64,000 nt of DNA from Pseudomonas panipatensis (lineage in GTDB: Bacteria > Pseudomonadota > Gammaproteobacteria > Pseudomonadales > Pseudomonadaceae): NCBI RefSeq assembly GCF_900099785.1, contig NZ_FNDS01000012.1:1-64000 (forward strand), written 5' to 3'. Below, in pieces: positions 19,042-30,992 of the stretch (positions are counted from its first letter, which is position 1; each line of letters starts with the position of its first letter). The translations under genes and the position numbers were made by a program. The notes beneath the pieces were generated by a model, which saw nothing but the letters and a program-made list of their open reading frames with translations, ran no database searches and was not told where the DNA came from.

Positions 19042-19902
19042 TTACACCGCGGCAGCGCCGCCGACGATTTCCGAGATTTCCTGGGTGATCGCCGCCTGAC
19101 GCGCCTTGTTGTAGATCAGCTGCAGTCCGCTGATCAGATCGCCGGCGTTGTCGGTAGCGTTCTTCATTGCAATCATCCGGGCCGCCTGCTCACAGGCGTT
19201 GTTCTCAACCACCGCCTGATACACCTGGGATTCCACGTAGCGCACCAGCAGGCCGTCGAGCAGGGCCTTGGCATCGGGCTCGTAGAGGTAGTCCCAGTGG
19301 TGTTTCAGGGCTTCGTTGTCCTCGGCCACCAGCGGAATCAGCTGTTCCACGGTCGGCTTCTGGGTCATGGTGTTGATGAACTTGTTGGAAACCACGTACA
19401 GGCGATCGATGCGCCCGTCCAGGTAGGCATCCAGCATGACCTTGACGCTGCCGATCAGATCGTTGATCGACGGCTCTTCGCCCAGGTGACTGATGGCTGC
19501 GACCACATTGCCGCCATAGTTCTTGAAGAAGGATGCGCCCTTGGCACCGATCACGCACAGGTCGATTTCTGCGCCTTGATCGCGTTGCCCGCTCATGTCC
19601 TTGACGAGCGCCTTGAACAGGTTGATGTTCAGGCCGCCAGCCAGGCCACGGTCGGAACTCACCACGATATAACCGACGCGCTTGACTTCACGCTCGATCA
19701 TGAACGGGTGACGGTATTCCGGGTTGGCGTTGGCCAGATGGCCGATCACCTGGCGAATGCGCTCCGCGTAGGGACGGCCGGCCGCCATGCGCATTTGTGC
19801 CTTGCGCATCTTGCTCACCGCCACCTTTTCCATGGCATTGGTGATTTTCTGCGTGCTTTTGATGCTCGCAATCTTGCTGCGAATCTCTTTTGCGCCTGCC
19901 AT
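19042..19902 (-). CDS. atpG: F1 ATP synthase subunit gamma
   Basis: 286 aa central rotor shaft. The N-terminal helix ([21 protein letters not shown]) and the C-terminal helix (NDNAGDLI-type segment [21 protein letters not shown]) that form the coiled coil are both intact. The Rossmann-like middle starts at [12 protein letters not shown]. Length is normal for gammaproteobacteria. Confidence 0.97.
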   Translation of the reverse strand: MAGAKEIRSKIASIKSTQKITNAMEKVAVSKMRKAQMRMAAGRPYAERIRQVIGHLANANPEYRHPFMIEREVKRVGYIVVSSDRGLAGGLNINLFKALVKDMSGQRDQGAEIDLCVIGAKGASFFKNYGGNVVAAISHLGEEPSINDLIGSVKVMLDAYLDGRIDRLYVVSNKFINTMTQKPTVEQLIPLVAEDNEALKHHWDYLYEPDAKALLDGLLVRYVESQVYQAVVENNACEQAARMIAMKNATDNAGDLISGLQLIYNKARQAAITQEISEIVGGAAAV

Positions 19903-19954
19903 TTCACACCTATCGGGTTAGCAGGCGGGGGCCCTCACAGGCCCCCGCTGCGGC

Positions 19955-21499
19955 TTACCAGGTTTGGGTGGCCTTGAACTTCTCGATACCGGCTTTGATG
20001 CCAGCGTCGATTTCGTCGTTGAAGTCACCTTTCTCGTTGATCTTCGCCAGCAGAGCAGCGTGCTCGCGCTGGAAGTAGGCGATCAACGCCTGTTCGAAGC
20101 TACCGACCTTGGCGATCTCGACGTCCTGCAGGAAGCCACGCTCGGCGGCATACAGGGACAGCGACATCTCGGCGATGGACATCGGCGCATACTGCTTCTG
20201 CTTCATCAGCTCGGTAACGCGCTGACCATGCTCGAGCTGCTTGCGAGTCGCGTCGTCCAGGTCCGAAGCGAACTGGGCGAAGGCCGCGAGTTCGCGGTAC
20301 TGCGCCAGTGCGGTACGGATACCACCGGAGAGCTTCTTGATGATCTTGGTCTGGGCCGCGCCACCAACACGGGATACCGAGATACCGGCGTTGACCGCCG
20401 GACGGATGCCCGAGTTGAACATGGCCGATTCCAGGAAGATCTGACCGTCGGTGATCGAGATCACGTTGGTCGGAACGAACGCGGAAACGTCGCCAGCCTG
20501 GGTTTCGATGATCGGCAGAGCGGTCAGGGAACCGGTTTTGCCTTTCACTTCGCCGTTGGTGAACTTCTCTACGTACTCTTCGGAAACGCGGGAAGCGCGC
20601 TCCAGCAGACGGCTGTGGAGATAGAACACGTCGCCCGGGTAAGCTTCACGGCCCGGCGGACGGCGCAGCAGCAGGGAGATCTGGCGGTAGGCGACAGCTT
20701 GCTTGGACAGATCGTCATAAACGATCAGTGCGTCTTCGCCGCGGTCACGGAAGTACTCGCCCATGGTGCAGCCGGAGTACGGAGCCAGGTACTGCAGAGC
20801 AGCGGATTCGGAAGCGCTGGCAACCACCACGATGGTGTTGGCCAGGGCGCCGTTCTCTTCCAGCTTGCGGACGACGTTGGCGATGGTCGATTGCTTCTGA
20901 CCGATGGCAACGTAGACGCAGCGGATGCCGCTGTTCTTCTGGTTGATGATGGCGTCGATGGCCAGGGCGGTCTTACCGATCTGACGGTCACCGATGATCA
21001 GCTCGCGCTGGCCACGGCCTACCGGGATCATGGCGTCGACCGACTTGTAACCGGTCTGCACCGGCTGGTCTACCGACTTACGCCAGATCACGCCCGGCGC
21101 CACTTTTTCCACGGCGTCGGTCAGCTTGGCATCGATCGGGCCTTTGCCGTCGATCGGGTTGCCCAGTGCGTCGACCACGCGGCCCAGCAGTTCCGGACCA
21201 ACCGGAACTTCCAGGATGCGGCCGGTGCACTTGGCGTTCATGCCTTCTTTGAGGTCCTGGTATTCACCCAGTACCACAGCGCCGACGGAGTCTTGCTCCA
21301 GGTTCAGCGCCATACCGTAGACGCCGCCCGGGAACTCGATCATCTCGCCGTACATGACGTCGGCCAGACCGTAGATGCGCACGATGCCGTCGGAAACACT
21401 GACGATGGTGCCTTCGTTGCGCGCTTGGGACGCTACATCGAGTTTCTCGATGCGCCCCTTGATGATTTCACTAATTTCGGAAGGATTGAGTTGCTGCAT
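19955..21499 (-). CDS. atpA: F1 ATP synthase subunit alpha
   Basis: 514 aa non-catalytic nucleotide-binding subunit. The P-loop GDRQIGKTA sits at about 170-178, and the [20 protein letters not shown] signature at about 280-300. It starts [14 protein letters not shown], as in other pseudomonads. It is separated from atpH by 18 bases and from atpG by 52 bases. Confidence 0.98.
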   Translation of the reverse strand: MQQLNPSEISEIIKGRIEKLDVASQARNEGTIVSVSDGIVRIYGLADVMYGEMIEFPGGVYGMALNLEQDSVGAVVLGEYQDLKEGMNAKCTGRILEVPVGPELLGRVVDALGNPIDGKGPIDAKLTDAVEKVAPGVIWRKSVDQPVQTGYKSVDAMIPVGRGQRELIIGDRQIGKTALAIDAIINQKNSGIRCVYVAIGQKQSTIANVVRKLEENGALANTIVVVASASESAALQYLAPYSGCTMGEYFRDRGEDALIVYDDLSKQAVAYRQISLLLRRPPGREAYPGDVFYLHSRLLERASRVSEEYVEKFTNGEVKGKTGSLTALPIIETQAGDVSAFVPTNVISITDGQIFLESAMFNSGIRPAVNAGISVSRVGGAAQTKIIKKLSGGIRTALAQYRELAAFAQFASDLDDATRKQLEHGQRVTELMKQKQYAPMSIAEMSLSLYAAERGFLQDVEIAKVGSFEQALIAYFQREHAALLAKINEKGDFNDEIDAGIKAGIEKFKATQTW

Positions 21500-21517
21500 G
21501 CCGCTGCCCCTTCAAAC

Positions 21518-22054
21518 TCAAGATTTCAACGCTTCGGCCAGTTTCGCGAGCTTGCCGCGCACCGAGCCATCGATTACCAAGTCACCGGCGCGGATCACCA
21601 CGCCGCCGATCAGGCTCGCGTCTTCCGACGCATGTAGCCGCACTTCGCGACTGAGCCGGGCGCTGAGAGCCTTGGCGAGTTTGTCCTGCTGTTCCTGGCT
21701 CAAGGTGAAGGCACTGGTGACCTCGACCTCGACCAGTTTTTCCTGCTCGGCCTTCAGCTGCTCGTACATCTCAGCGATGATCGGCAGCAGGTCGAGCCGC
21801 TTGTTTTCAGCCACAGTCCGGACGAAGTTCTGGGCCGGAGCATTGAGCTTGTCGCCACACACGTCGATCAGGGCATCAGCCTTGGACGAAGCGGTCAGCT
21901 GAGGCTCTTTGAGCAGCTGGCGCACGGTGTCGTCCTGCGACACTGCAGCCAGCACACCCAGAGCAGCAGACCAATCGGCCAATTGCTGATGAGCCTGGGC
22001 GTACTCGAAAGCCGCCTTCGCGTAAGGTCGAGCCAACGTGGTCAGTTCTGCCAT
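21518..22054 (-). CDS. atpH: F1 ATP synthase subunit delta
   Basis: 178 aa peripheral-stalk subunit linking F1 to subunit b. The N-terminal helical domain ([14 protein letters not shown]) and the C-terminal signature ([22 protein letters not shown]) are present. It is 11 bases after atpF, so probably translationally linked. Confidence 0.96.
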   Translation of the reverse strand: MAELTTLARPYAKAAFEYAQAHQQLADWSAALGVLAAVSQDDTVRQLLKEPQLTASSKADALIDVCGDKLNAPAQNFVRTVAENKRLDLLPIIAEMYEQLKAEQEKLVEVEVTSAFTLSQEQQDKLAKALSARLSREVRLHASEDASLIGGVVIRAGDLVIDGSVRGKLAKLAEALKS

Positions 22055-22065
22055 ATCGCCCTCGC

Positions 22066-22536
22066 TTAGATCTCAGCGGCCAGTTGATCAACCAGCTGCT
22101 TTTGCGCGTTGGCATCGATCGAAGCACCCAGGATCTTCTCGGCGCCGGACACGGCCAGAGCACCCACTTGGGCACGCAGGGCATCCTTGACGCTGTTCAG
22201 TTCCTGTTCGATTTGGGCCTTGGCCTGGGCGATCATGCGATCACCTTCGGCACGAGCCTGCTCGCGGGCTTCGTCAACGATCTGGTTAGCGCTTTTCTTC
22301 GCCTGCTCGATGATTTCGGCTGCCTGATTCTTGGCTTCGCGCAGTTGCTGACCCGCTTTTTCATGGGCCAGCTCCAGATCACGAGCTGCACGGTTGGCAG
22401 CGTCCAGGCCGTCGGCGATCTTCTTCTGACGCTCGTGCAGAGCCGCGATGACCGGAGGCCATACGAACTTCATGCAGAAGATGACGAAGATGGCGAACGC
22501 AATGGCCTGGCCGATCAGAGTTGCATTAATGTTCAC
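22066..22536 (-). CDS. atpF: F0 ATP synthase subunit b
   Basis: 156 aa stator subunit. One N-terminal membrane segment (about 6-26, [17 protein letters not shown]) is followed by a long, highly charged helix of about 125 residues that forms the dimeric stalk. Length is identical in kind to E. coli subunit b. Confidence 0.97.
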   Translation of the reverse strand: MNINATLIGQAIAFAIFVIFCMKFVWPPVIAALHERQKKIADGLDAANRAARDLELAHEKAGQQLREAKNQAAEIIEQAKKSANQIVDEAREQARAEGDRMIAQAKAQIEQELNSVKDALRAQVGALAVSGAEKILGASIDANAQKQLVDQLAAEI

Positions 22537-22587
22537 GCCAACACCTCGCTCGTTCGTTGTCAGTCACAGATTTCCGGAAGCCGGAAA

Positions 22588-22890
<303 letters not shown>

Positions 22891-22933
22891 TTAAGTGGTG
22901 AAACTTCTTTCTGTTCGCAGGGTGACCCGCGCG

Positions 22934-22956
22934 CCCCTTCCCGCGGGGGGAAGGGG
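22934..22956 (-). other. Intercistronic hairpin between atpB and atpE
   Basis: A perfect 9-bp stem (CCCCTTCCC / GGGAAGGGG) with a 5-base loop sits in the 127-base atpB-atpE gap. There is no T run after it on the minus strand, so it is probably an mRNA-processing or stabilising structure rather than a terminator. It could help raise subunit c output, which is inference. Confidence 0.5.
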
Positions 22957-22972
22957 TTTCAGAACCGGTGGA

Positions 22973-24266
<1,294 letters not shown>

Positions 24267-24342
24267 CTGTCTCACAGTCCTCTGGCGTCGGCTTCGTAAA
24301 TCAATAACTTGGCATACTTTGTGCCGACAAAATTGCGCGCAG

Positions 24343-24371
24343 AGTATAGGGGGCCAGGCATACCCATTCAA
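24343..24371 (-). promoter_or_regulatory. Sigma-70 promoter of the atp operon
   Basis: Read on the minus strand: -35 TTGAAT, a 17-base spacer, -10 TATACT, about 75 bases before the atpI start and 45 bases past the parB stop. It is the best-looking sigma-70 promoter that I found in the window. Confidence 0.8.
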
Positions 24372-24415
24372 CAGCCGGGTAGTCATTTCCGACTATCGCT
24401 ACATAGACCTTTGTC

Positions 24416-25288
24416 TCAGCGGATGTGGGCGAGAACCCCTTGCAGCTCATCCAGCGAATTGTAGCGGATGACCAATTGGCCTTTGCCTTTCTGTCCATGG
24501 CGAATCTGCACCGGAGCCCCTAGACGCTCAGCCAGGCGCTGTTCCAGGCGGCTGATGTCCGGATCGGTCTTGACCGCTTTGGCAGGTTCCTCCGGGGCAT
24601 TCAGCCACTGGCGCACCAGTGCCTCAGTCTGGCGCACGGTCAGCCCGCGTGCGACAACATGTCGCGCACCTTCGACCTGCTTTGCCTCGGGCAAACCGAG
24701 TAAAGCACGGGCATGGCCCATTTCCAGGTCGCCATGGGAGAGCAAGGTCTTGATCTCTTCGGGCAGGGCGAGAAGACGCAACAGGTTGGCCACGCTCACG
24801 CGGGATTTACCCACCGCGTCGGCGACCTGCTGCTGGGTCAGCTGGAATTCCTGCTGCAGTCGCTGCAGCGCGACGGCTTCCTCGATGGGATTGAGGTCCT
24901 CGCGCTGGATGTTTTCGATCAGCGCCATGGCGATGGCTGCTTCGTCCGGCACTTCGCGGACCATGGCCGGAATCTTATCCAGGCCAGCCTGCTGGGCGGC
25001 ACGCCAACGGCGCTCTCCGGCAATGATCTCGTAGCGGCCGCCGCCGATCGGACGCACCACGATCGGCTGCATCACCCCCTGCGCCTTGATCGACTGGGCC
25101 AGCTCTTCCAGAGCCTGCGGGTCCATGTCGCGACGCGGTTGATACTTGCCCCGCTGGATCAGGTCGAGCGGCAGATGCTGCAGCTCACGGCTGTCTGTCT
25201 GGACTGCCTCTTCCTGCAGGGTGGCGGCGCTGGAGCCGCTGAGCAGGGCATCCAGCCCGCGTCCGAGACCTCGTTTCTTCACGGCCAT
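24416..25288 (-). CDS. parB: Chromosome partition protein ParB (CTPase, parS-binding)
   Basis: 290 aa. ParB binds parS, loads and slides as a CTP-dependent clamp, and positions the origin with ParA. The N-terminal ParA-contact segment (KRGLGRGLDALL), the CTP-binding motif GERRWRAAQQAGL (about 90-103), the helix-turn-helix region (VADAVGKSRVSVANLLRLL) and the C-terminal dimer domain are all present. It is 17 bases after parA. Two matching parS sites are in recF of this window. Confidence 0.97.
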   Translation of the reverse strand: MAVKKRGLGRGLDALLSGSSAATLQEEAVQTDSRELQHLPLDLIQRGKYQPRRDMDPQALEELAQSIKAQGVMQPIVVRPIGGGRYEIIAGERRWRAAQQAGLDKIPAMVREVPDEAAIAMALIENIQREDLNPIEEAVALQRLQQEFQLTQQQVADAVGKSRVSVANLLRLLALPEEIKTLLSHGDLEMGHARALLGLPEAKQVEGARHVVARGLTVRQTEALVRQWLNAPEEPAKAVKTDPDISRLEQRLAERLGAPVQIRHGQKGKGQLVIRYNSLDELQGVLAHIR

Positions 25289-25305
25289 GCGGGTTCCTTA
25301 ATTCC

Positions 25306-26094
25306 TTAAACGGGGGCAGTAGTGCGGGAGGCGCGCTGACGGCGCGCGAGTTCACCAGCCAGCGCCAGGTAGGCGACGGCACCGCGGGATTGCTTGTCGT
25401 AGACCAGCGCCGGCATACCGAAGCTGGGCGCCTCGGCCAGTCGCACGTTGCGCGGGATGACGGTGGTGTAGAGCTTGTCGCCGAAGTGTTCCTGCAATTG
25501 CGCGCTGACGTCATTGGTCAGGCTGATGCGCGGGTCGTACATGGTACGCAGCAGACCTTCGATCTTCAGGGCGGGATTGAGGCGCTCGGCGATGCGCTGA
25601 ATGCTGTTCATCAGGTCGGTCAGCCCTTCCAGCGCGTAATACTCGCACTGCATGGGGATGATCACCCCATCGGCGGCGGACAAGGCGTTGACCGTCAGCA
25701 TCGACAGCGACGGCGGGCAATCGATGAGGATGTAGTCGTAGTTTTCACGGATCGGCGCCAGCGCCTGACGCAGCCGGTGCTCTTTCATGTCCATTTCCAG
25801 CAGCACCACTTCCGCCGCGGTCAGATCGCGGTTGGCCGGGAGCAACTGGTAGCCACCGTGCTCGGAAAACTGCATGGCTTGCGCCAGATCGCATTCGCCG
25901 GTCAGGACATCGTAGATGGAGTGGTCGAGGGACAACTTATCCACACCACTGCCAGTGGTGGCGTTGCCCTGTGGATCGAGATCGATCAGCAGCACGCGAC
26001 GCTTGGTGGCGACCAGCGACGCGGCCAGGTTGATGCAGGTCGTGGTCTTGCCGACGCCGCCCTTCTGGTTGGCGATCGCGAATACCTTAGCCAT
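25306..26094 (-). CDS. parA: Chromosome partition ATPase ParA/Soj
   Basis: 262 aa from the ATG at 26094 (GGGGA upstream). The deviant Walker A motif KGGVGKTT with its signature lysine lies at about 10-17, and DCPPSL carries the Walker B aspartate. ParA forms dynamic gradients on DNA and pulls ParB-parS complexes apart. The start lies inside the 3' end of rsmG (8-base overlap). A perfect DnaA box (25937-25945) is within the coding region. Confidence 0.97.
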   Translation of the reverse strand: MAKVFAIANQKGGVGKTTTCINLAASLVATKRRVLLIDLDPQGNATTGSGVDKLSLDHSIYDVLTGECDLAQAMQFSEHGGYQLLPANRDLTAAEVVLLEMDMKEHRLRQALAPIRENYDYILIDCPPSLSMLTVNALSAADGVIIPMQCEYYALEGLTDLMNSIQRIAERLNPALKIEGLLRTMYDPRISLTNDVSAQLQEHFGDKLYTTVIPRNVRLAEAPSFGMPALVYDKQSRGAVAYLALAGELARRQRASRTTAPV

Positions 26095-26761
26095 GGTGTT
26101 CCCCACTCCCCGTCATGCTCCGGCGCAGTATCAGCAGATGCCGCTGGCCTTGGCAACCCGGCACGCTCAGGGCGTGCTCGGCTTCGACCCGGAAATCCTC
26201 CGGGAGTGCCGCCAGCTCATCGTTCGGGTGCACGCCCTTCATCGCCAGCCAGCGGGTTTCGCCGTCGCCGAGATGACGAGTCCAGTTGCAGAAATCGTCG
26301 AGGCTGCTGAAAGCCCTCGAGACGATACCGTTGAACGCCTGGTCCGGCTGGTAGGCTTCGACCCGGCTGTGGATAACCTCGAGATTGTGCAGCTTGAGCT
26401 CCAGCTTCACCTGGGTCAGGAAACGCGTCTTCTTGCCATTGCTGTCGAGCAGCGTCAGGCGCTTCTCGGGGAACAGAATGGCCAGCGGGATGCCTGGCAT
26501 GCCGCCGCCGCTGCCGACATCGAGCCAACGCTCACCGCCGGCAGCGATGAATTGGGGGACGATGCTCAAGCTGTCGAGCAAGTGGCGCGAAACCATTTCG
26601 TCGATGTCGCGCACCGCGGTGAGGTTGTAAGCCTTGTTCCACTTCGCCAGCAGGGCCAGGTAGGCTAGCAGTCGTTCTTGCTTGTCGGCGTCGAGTGGCA
26701 CGCCAAGCGCCGTTGCGCCACGCACGAGCTCATCGGCGTGGCGTTGGGTAACCAGGGACAT
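26087..26761 (-). CDS. rsmG: 16S rRNA (guanine527-N7)-methyltransferase
   Basis: 224 aa SAM-dependent enzyme modifying G527 of 16S rRNA; loss gives low-level streptomycin resistance in known species. The SAM motif [15 protein letters not shown] lies at about 78-92. The start shares one base with the mnmG stop (TGATG), and the last residues overlap the parA start. A perfect DnaA box (26368-26376) is in the coding region. Confidence 0.96.
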   Translation of the reverse strand: MSLVTQRHADELVRGATALGVPLDADKQERLLAYLALLAKWNKAYNLTAVRDIDEMVSRHLLDSLSIVPQFIAAGGERWLDVGSGGGMPGIPLAILFPEKRLTLLDSNGKKTRFLTQVKLELKLHNLEVIHSRVEAYQPDQAFNGIVSRAFSSLDDFCNWTRHLGDGETRWLAMKGVHPNDELAALPEDFRVEAEHALSVPGCQGQRHLLILRRSMTGSGEHHG

Positions 26762-28656
26762 CAGGCGCTTTGCTCCAGTTGGCGGCTAGACGCACGTTTC
26801 TTCAGGTGGATCAGCAGCAGCGAGATGGCTGCCGGGGTGACGCCGGGAATACGCCCGGCCTGGCCAAGCGTCTCCGGACGGGACTGGGTCAGCTTGTGCT
26901 GAATCTCCTTGGACAGACCGGAAATGCTCGCATAGTCGATATCCGCAGGCAGCCGGGTGTCTTCGCTGGCACGCAGGCGAGCGATTTCTTCCTGTTGGCG
27001 ATCGATGTAACCCGCGTACTTGGTGCGGATTTCGACCTGTTCCGCCACTTGCGGGTCTTCGGCGGAAACGCCGGTGACGTCGGCAAGGCTGGCGTAATCG
27101 ATCTCCGGGCGGGCAAGCAGGTTGAGCAGGTTGTATTCGTGGGTCAGCGGCGTACCGAAACGCTCGGCGATGGCATCGCCCTGCGGGGTGTTCGGCCGCA
27201 CCCACGTGCTCTTCAGGCGCTGTTCTTCACGTTCGATGCCTTCGCGTTTGGCCTCGAAGGCCGCCCAGCGGCGGTCGTCGACCAGGCCCAGCTCGCGGCC
27301 CTTTTCGGTCAGGCGCAGGTCGGCATTGTCCTCTCGCAGGATCAGCCGGTACTCGGCGCGCGAAGTGAACATGCGATACGGCTCCTGGGTGCCGAGCGTG
27401 ATCAGGTCGTCGACCAGTACCCCGATGTAGGCTTCGTCACGACGCGGGCACCAGCTGTCACGGCCCTGCGCACGCAGCGCGGCGTTGGTGCCGGCGAGCA
27501 GGCCCTGGGCGCCAGCTTCTTCGTAGCCGGTGGTGCCGTTGATCTGCCCGGCGAAGAACAAGCCGCCGATGACTTTGGTTTCCAGGCTGTACTTCAGGTC
27601 GCGGGGATCGAAGAAGTCGTATTCGATCGCATAGCCGGGGCGAACGATATGGGCGTTCTCCATGCCACGGATGGAGCGGACGATCTGCAATTGCACGTCG
27701 AACGGCAGCGAGGTGGAGATGCCGTTGGGGTACAGCTCATGGGTGGTCAGGCCTTCGGGTTCGAGGAAGACCTGGTGGCTGTCCTTGTCGGCGAAGCGAT
27801 GGATCTTGTCCTCGATCGACGGGCAGTAGCGCGGGCCGATGCCTTCGATGACTCCGGAGTACATCGGCGAGCGATCGAGGTTGCTGGCGATGATCTCGTG
27901 GGTACGCGCGTTGGTGTGGGTGATCCAGCAACTGACCTGGCGTGGATGCTCTTCCTTCGAACCGAGGAAAGACATCACGGGGATCGGTGTGTCGCCCGGC
28001 TGCTCGGTCATCACCGAGAAGTCCACGCTGCGTCCATCGATGCGGGGAGGCGTGCCGGTTTTCAGGCGACCCACGCGTAACGGCAGTTCACGCAGGCGCT
28101 TGGCCAGAGCGATGGCAGGCGGGTCTCCGGCTCGACCGCCGGAGTAGTTCTCCAGACCGATGTGGATAAGTCCGCCGAGGAAGGTACCGGCGGTGAGAAC
28201 CACGTTGTCGGCATGGAACTTGAGCCCCATCTGCGTGACCACGCCGCGCACCTGATCCTGTTCGACGATCAGGTCATCGCAGGCTTGCTGGAATATCCAC
28301 AGGTTCGGCTGGTTTTCCAGGATTTCGCGCACGGCCGCCTTGTACAGAATGCGGTCCGCTTGCGCTCGGGTGGCACGCACTGCAGGGCCCTTGCGGCTGT
28401 TGAGGACGCGGAACTGGATACCGCCCTTGTCGGTTGCATGGGCCATTGCCCCGCCGAGTGCATCGATTTCCTTGACCAGATGGCTCTTGCCGATCCCGCC
28501 GATGGCTGGGTTGCAGCTCATCTGTCCAAGGGTTTCCACATTGTGGGTGAGCAGCAGGGTCTTCACGCCCATGCGTGCAGCCGCAAGCGCGGCCTCTGTG
28601 CCGGCATGGCCACCGCCGATCACGATCACGTCAAAACGGGAAGGGAAATCCACCAC
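26761..28656 (-). CDS. mnmG: tRNA uridine-34 5-carboxymethylaminomethyl modification enzyme, FAD subunit
   Basis: 631 aa. It works with MnmE to install the cmnm5 group at U34 of certain tRNAs. The FAD-binding motif [12 protein letters not shown] is at about 12-23, the GidA signature [11 protein letters not shown] is near 270, and the C-terminal helical domain that meets MnmE is intact. It heads the mnmG-rsmG-parA-parB run. Its upstream side is the DnaA-box-rich region and its promoter reads out of that region. Confidence 0.97.
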   Translation of the reverse strand: MVDFPSRFDVIVIGGGHAGTEAALAAARMGVKTLLLTHNVETLGQMSCNPAIGGIGKSHLVKEIDALGGAMAHATDKGGIQFRVLNSRKGPAVRATRAQADRILYKAAVREILENQPNLWIFQQACDDLIVEQDQVRGVVTQMGLKFHADNVVLTAGTFLGGLIHIGLENYSGGRAGDPPAIALAKRLRELPLRVGRLKTGTPPRIDGRSVDFSVMTEQPGDTPIPVMSFLGSKEEHPRQVSCWITHTNARTHEIIASNLDRSPMYSGVIEGIGPRYCPSIEDKIHRFADKDSHQVFLEPEGLTTHELYPNGISTSLPFDVQLQIVRSIRGMENAHIVRPGYAIEYDFFDPRDLKYSLETKVIGGLFFAGQINGTTGYEEAGAQGLLAGTNAALRAQGRDSWCPRRDEAYIGVLVDDLITLGTQEPYRMFTSRAEYRLILREDNADLRLTEKGRELGLVDDRRWAAFEAKREGIEREEQRLKSTWVRPNTPQGDAIAERFGTPLTHEYNLLNLLARPEIDYASLADVTGVSAEDPQVAEQVEIRTKYAGYIDRQQEEIARLRASEDTRLPADIDYASISGLSKEIQHKLTQSRPETLGQAGRIPGVTPAAISLLLIHLKKRASSRQLEQSA

Positions 28657-29551
28657 GCACCTCGTGCCTGTCGATCAGGAGAAAAAGAGAGCCGCACAGT
28701 ATAGGGGATTTAGCGCTGGGGATTGAAGGTAGGTGGATAAAAAATAGCCAACCTTTTCGATCCCTGGATCAGCGAGAGACCTTGTTGTCATAAAAAAGAG
28801 AGAAGGGAATTTTTAAATCTTTTTAGAGCTAGTGATTATGTTTGGTGTGGACATCTTCTGTGGATAACACCTTTTACCCCAGCAGATTCAGGCGTTTCGG
28901 CCAAGGATAAGGGTGTGCTGAAGATGTCTGGAAACGGGGGATTGCCGGTAGATCACCTGTGCATGAATGGCAAGGTTATTCACAGGGCAGTTATCCAAGG
29001 TCTTACACACCGCCTTGTCTACTGGTCTATACGGTAGTTTTCCACAGGGTTCAATCCTGGGTGTGAATAGCCGTCCAGAGGCCAAGCCTGCCGGGCAATT
29101 CAGGCGTATTCGGAATAGCGCTATCCACAATGGCTAGGGATTGCATGCAGGCGATCCGCGCTGGCCGCAGCTTCTTTCCGCCTGGGCAGGGGCAGAATGA
29201 ACGGCGCAACGACGGTAGAGCTGGGCTGTGGATAGAGAGCGCCCATTTAGTGTGGGGACGGGAAGAGATGCGGGTCACCGCTAGCCATGCGAGGCCTGAT
29301 TGGGCGCCCAAGGCTGGGGAATAATCAGGCCTGTGCGGCTAACGAGGATATTGCGGGTTTTATTCGGGGGAGAGAACGATCGCTTTAAAAGCCCTATCCA
29401 GAGCGGCTGGGCAAGGCTATCAATGCCTTATCCACAGGCCAGGGCGTGATTCGACACAAGCCTATGGTGGCGTATCAGCGGCAATGGATTTTTTCCACAT
29501 ATGAACAATCACGCCAACTGGCCGCTTGGCGAATGGATTGTCCACAGCCTG
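28657..29551. other. mnmG-mnmE intergenic DnaA-box cluster, candidate second origin (oriC2-like)
   Basis: 895 bases with no credible gene. DnaA-box matches of at least 8/9 to TTATCCACA lie at 28732, 28859 (perfect), 28976, 29038, 29121, 29227, 29428 (perfect), 29491 and 29538, with weaker 7/9 copies at 28991 and 29394. Chance predicts about 0.2 in this length. An AT-rich tract at about 28785-28835 (poly-A, then GGAATTTTTAAATCTTTTT) could serve as an unwinding element. The position beside mnmG equals that of oriC in E. coli. Origin function is inferred, not shown. Confidence 0.6.
28698..28727 (-). promoter_or_regulatory. Putative mnmG promoter
   Basis: On the minus strand a perfect -10 TATACT lies 41 bases before the mnmG start, with a poor -35 (TTCAAT) 18 bases further up. 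A near-consensus DnaA box (28732-28740) abuts the -35, which would let DnaA affect mnmG transcription. Confidence 0.5.
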
Positions 29552-30919
29552 CTATTTACCGATGCAGAAGCTCGAGAAGATCCGTCCCAGCAAGTCATCG
29601 GAGCTGAAGGCCCCCGTGATTTCGCCAAGCGCCTGCTGGGCCTGGCGCAGGTCCTCGGCAAGCAATTCTCCCGCGCCAGCCAGCAACAGTTGCGCATGGC
29701 CATGCTCCAGATGAGCACTGGCCAGGCGTAGCGCTTCCAGATGGCGTCGGCGGGCGCTGAAGCTGCTCTCGGCGGTCTGTTCGAAGCCCATGCAGGTCTT
29801 GAGGTGCTCGCGAAGCAGATCCAGCCCGTCGCCCGAACGCGCGGATAAGGTCAGGGTTACATGGCCATCGGCACTTTCTTCGAGGCCGATCGCACATGTG
29901 GATAAGTCAGCTTTATTGCGAATCAGCGTTACCCGCGCCGGATCGGGCCGTTCGTCGAGAAATTCCGGCCAGAGGGCGAAAGGATCCGCCGCTTCAGGGG
30001 CTGTCGAATCGACCACCAGCAGGACTCTATCGGCTTCGCCAATGGCTTTGAGCGCGCGCTCCACGCCGATTCTCTCCACATGATCTTCGGTGTCGCGCAA
30101 GCCAGCGGTGTCGACCACGTGCAGAGGCATGCCGTCGATGTGGATATGTTCGCGCAGCACGTCCCTCGTGGTACCGGCGATGTCGGTGACGATAGCTGCT
30201 TCGCGCCCGGCCAGGGCGTTGAGCAGGCTGGATTTGCCGGCATTCGGCCGGCCGGCGATGACCACCGTCATGCCGTCGCGCAGCAGTGCGCCCTGTCCGG
30301 CTTCTCTCAACACGCCGGCGAGCTCGGCGCGCACTTTGTCCAATTGGGCGAGGACATGCCCGTCGGCCAGGAAGTCGATCTCTTCCTCGGGGAAGTCGAT
30401 TGCCGCTTCGACATAGATGCGTAGCTGGATGAGCTGCTCGGTCAGCAGGTGCACCCGCCGGGAGAATTCGCCTTGCAGTGAGCGTACGGCATTGCGTGCT
30501 GCCTGGGCCGAGCTGGCCTCGATGAGGTCGGCGATGGCTTCGGCCTGGGCCAGATCGAGCTTGTCGTTGAGGAAGGCGCGTTCGCTGAACTCCCCTGGAC
30601 GTGCCTGGCGTGCGCCAAGCTCCAGACAGCGCTGCAGGAGCATATCCATGACGACCGGGCCTCCATGGCCCTGCAGTTCAAGGACGTCTTCACCTGTGAA
30701 GGAATTGGGCCCGCGGAAGAACAGCAACAGGCCTTCGTCGATGACTTCACCGTCGTCGGCGTGGAAAGGCCCGTAATGCGCATAGCGCGGCTGTGGTTCG
30801 CGACCACTGAGGGTGATGGCGATTGCCAGGGCGCGAGGCCCGGAGACGCGGACGATGCCGACCCCGCCTCGGCCTTGGGCGGTAGCGACGGCGGCGATGG
30901 TTTCCTGGGCTGCGTTCAT
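29552..30919 (-). CDS. mnmE: tRNA modification GTPase MnmE
   Basis: 455 aa, start at 30919 (GGAG upstream). N-terminal folate-binding domain (about 1-120), helical domain, and an inserted G domain with G1 GRPNAGKSS (about 222-230), G3 DTAG and G4 NKAD. The C-terminal CIGK ends with the catalytic cysteine. Partner of MnmG, whose gene lies across the DnaA-box region on the same strand. A perfect DnaA box (29897-29905) is inside the gene. Confidence 0.97.
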   Translation of the reverse strand: MNAAQETIAAVATAQGRGGVGIVRVSGPRALAIAITLSGREPQPRYAHYGPFHADDGEVIDEGLLLFFRGPNSFTGEDVLELQGHGGPVVMDMLLQRCLELGARQARPGEFSERAFLNDKLDLAQAEAIADLIEASSAQAARNAVRSLQGEFSRRVHLLTEQLIQLRIYVEAAIDFPEEEIDFLADGHVLAQLDKVRAELAGVLREAGQGALLRDGMTVVIAGRPNAGKSSLLNALAGREAAIVTDIAGTTRDVLREHIHIDGMPLHVVDTAGLRDTEDHVERIGVERALKAIGEADRVLLVVDSTAPEAADPFALWPEFLDERPDPARVTLIRNKADLSTCAIGLEESADGHVTLTLSARSGDGLDLLREHLKTCMGFEQTAESSFSARRRHLEALRLASAHLEHGHAQLLLAGAGELLAEDLRQAQQALGEITGAFSSDDLLGRIFSSFCIGK

Positions 30920-30936
30920 GGGCTTTCTCCAGATAG

Positions 30937-30963
30937 CAGAACGCCCCACGAGGGGGCGTTCTG
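30937..30963 (-). terminator. Hairpin between yidC and mnmE
   Basis: A perfect 11-bp stem (CAGAACGCCCC / GGGGCGTTCTG) with a 5-base loop sits in the 73-base gap. No T tract follows on the minus strand, so it is likely an attenuating or processing structure rather than a full stop. Confidence 0.45.
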
Positions 30964-30992
30964 GCGTTTGGCTGGTAACGGCGTGAGGCTGT

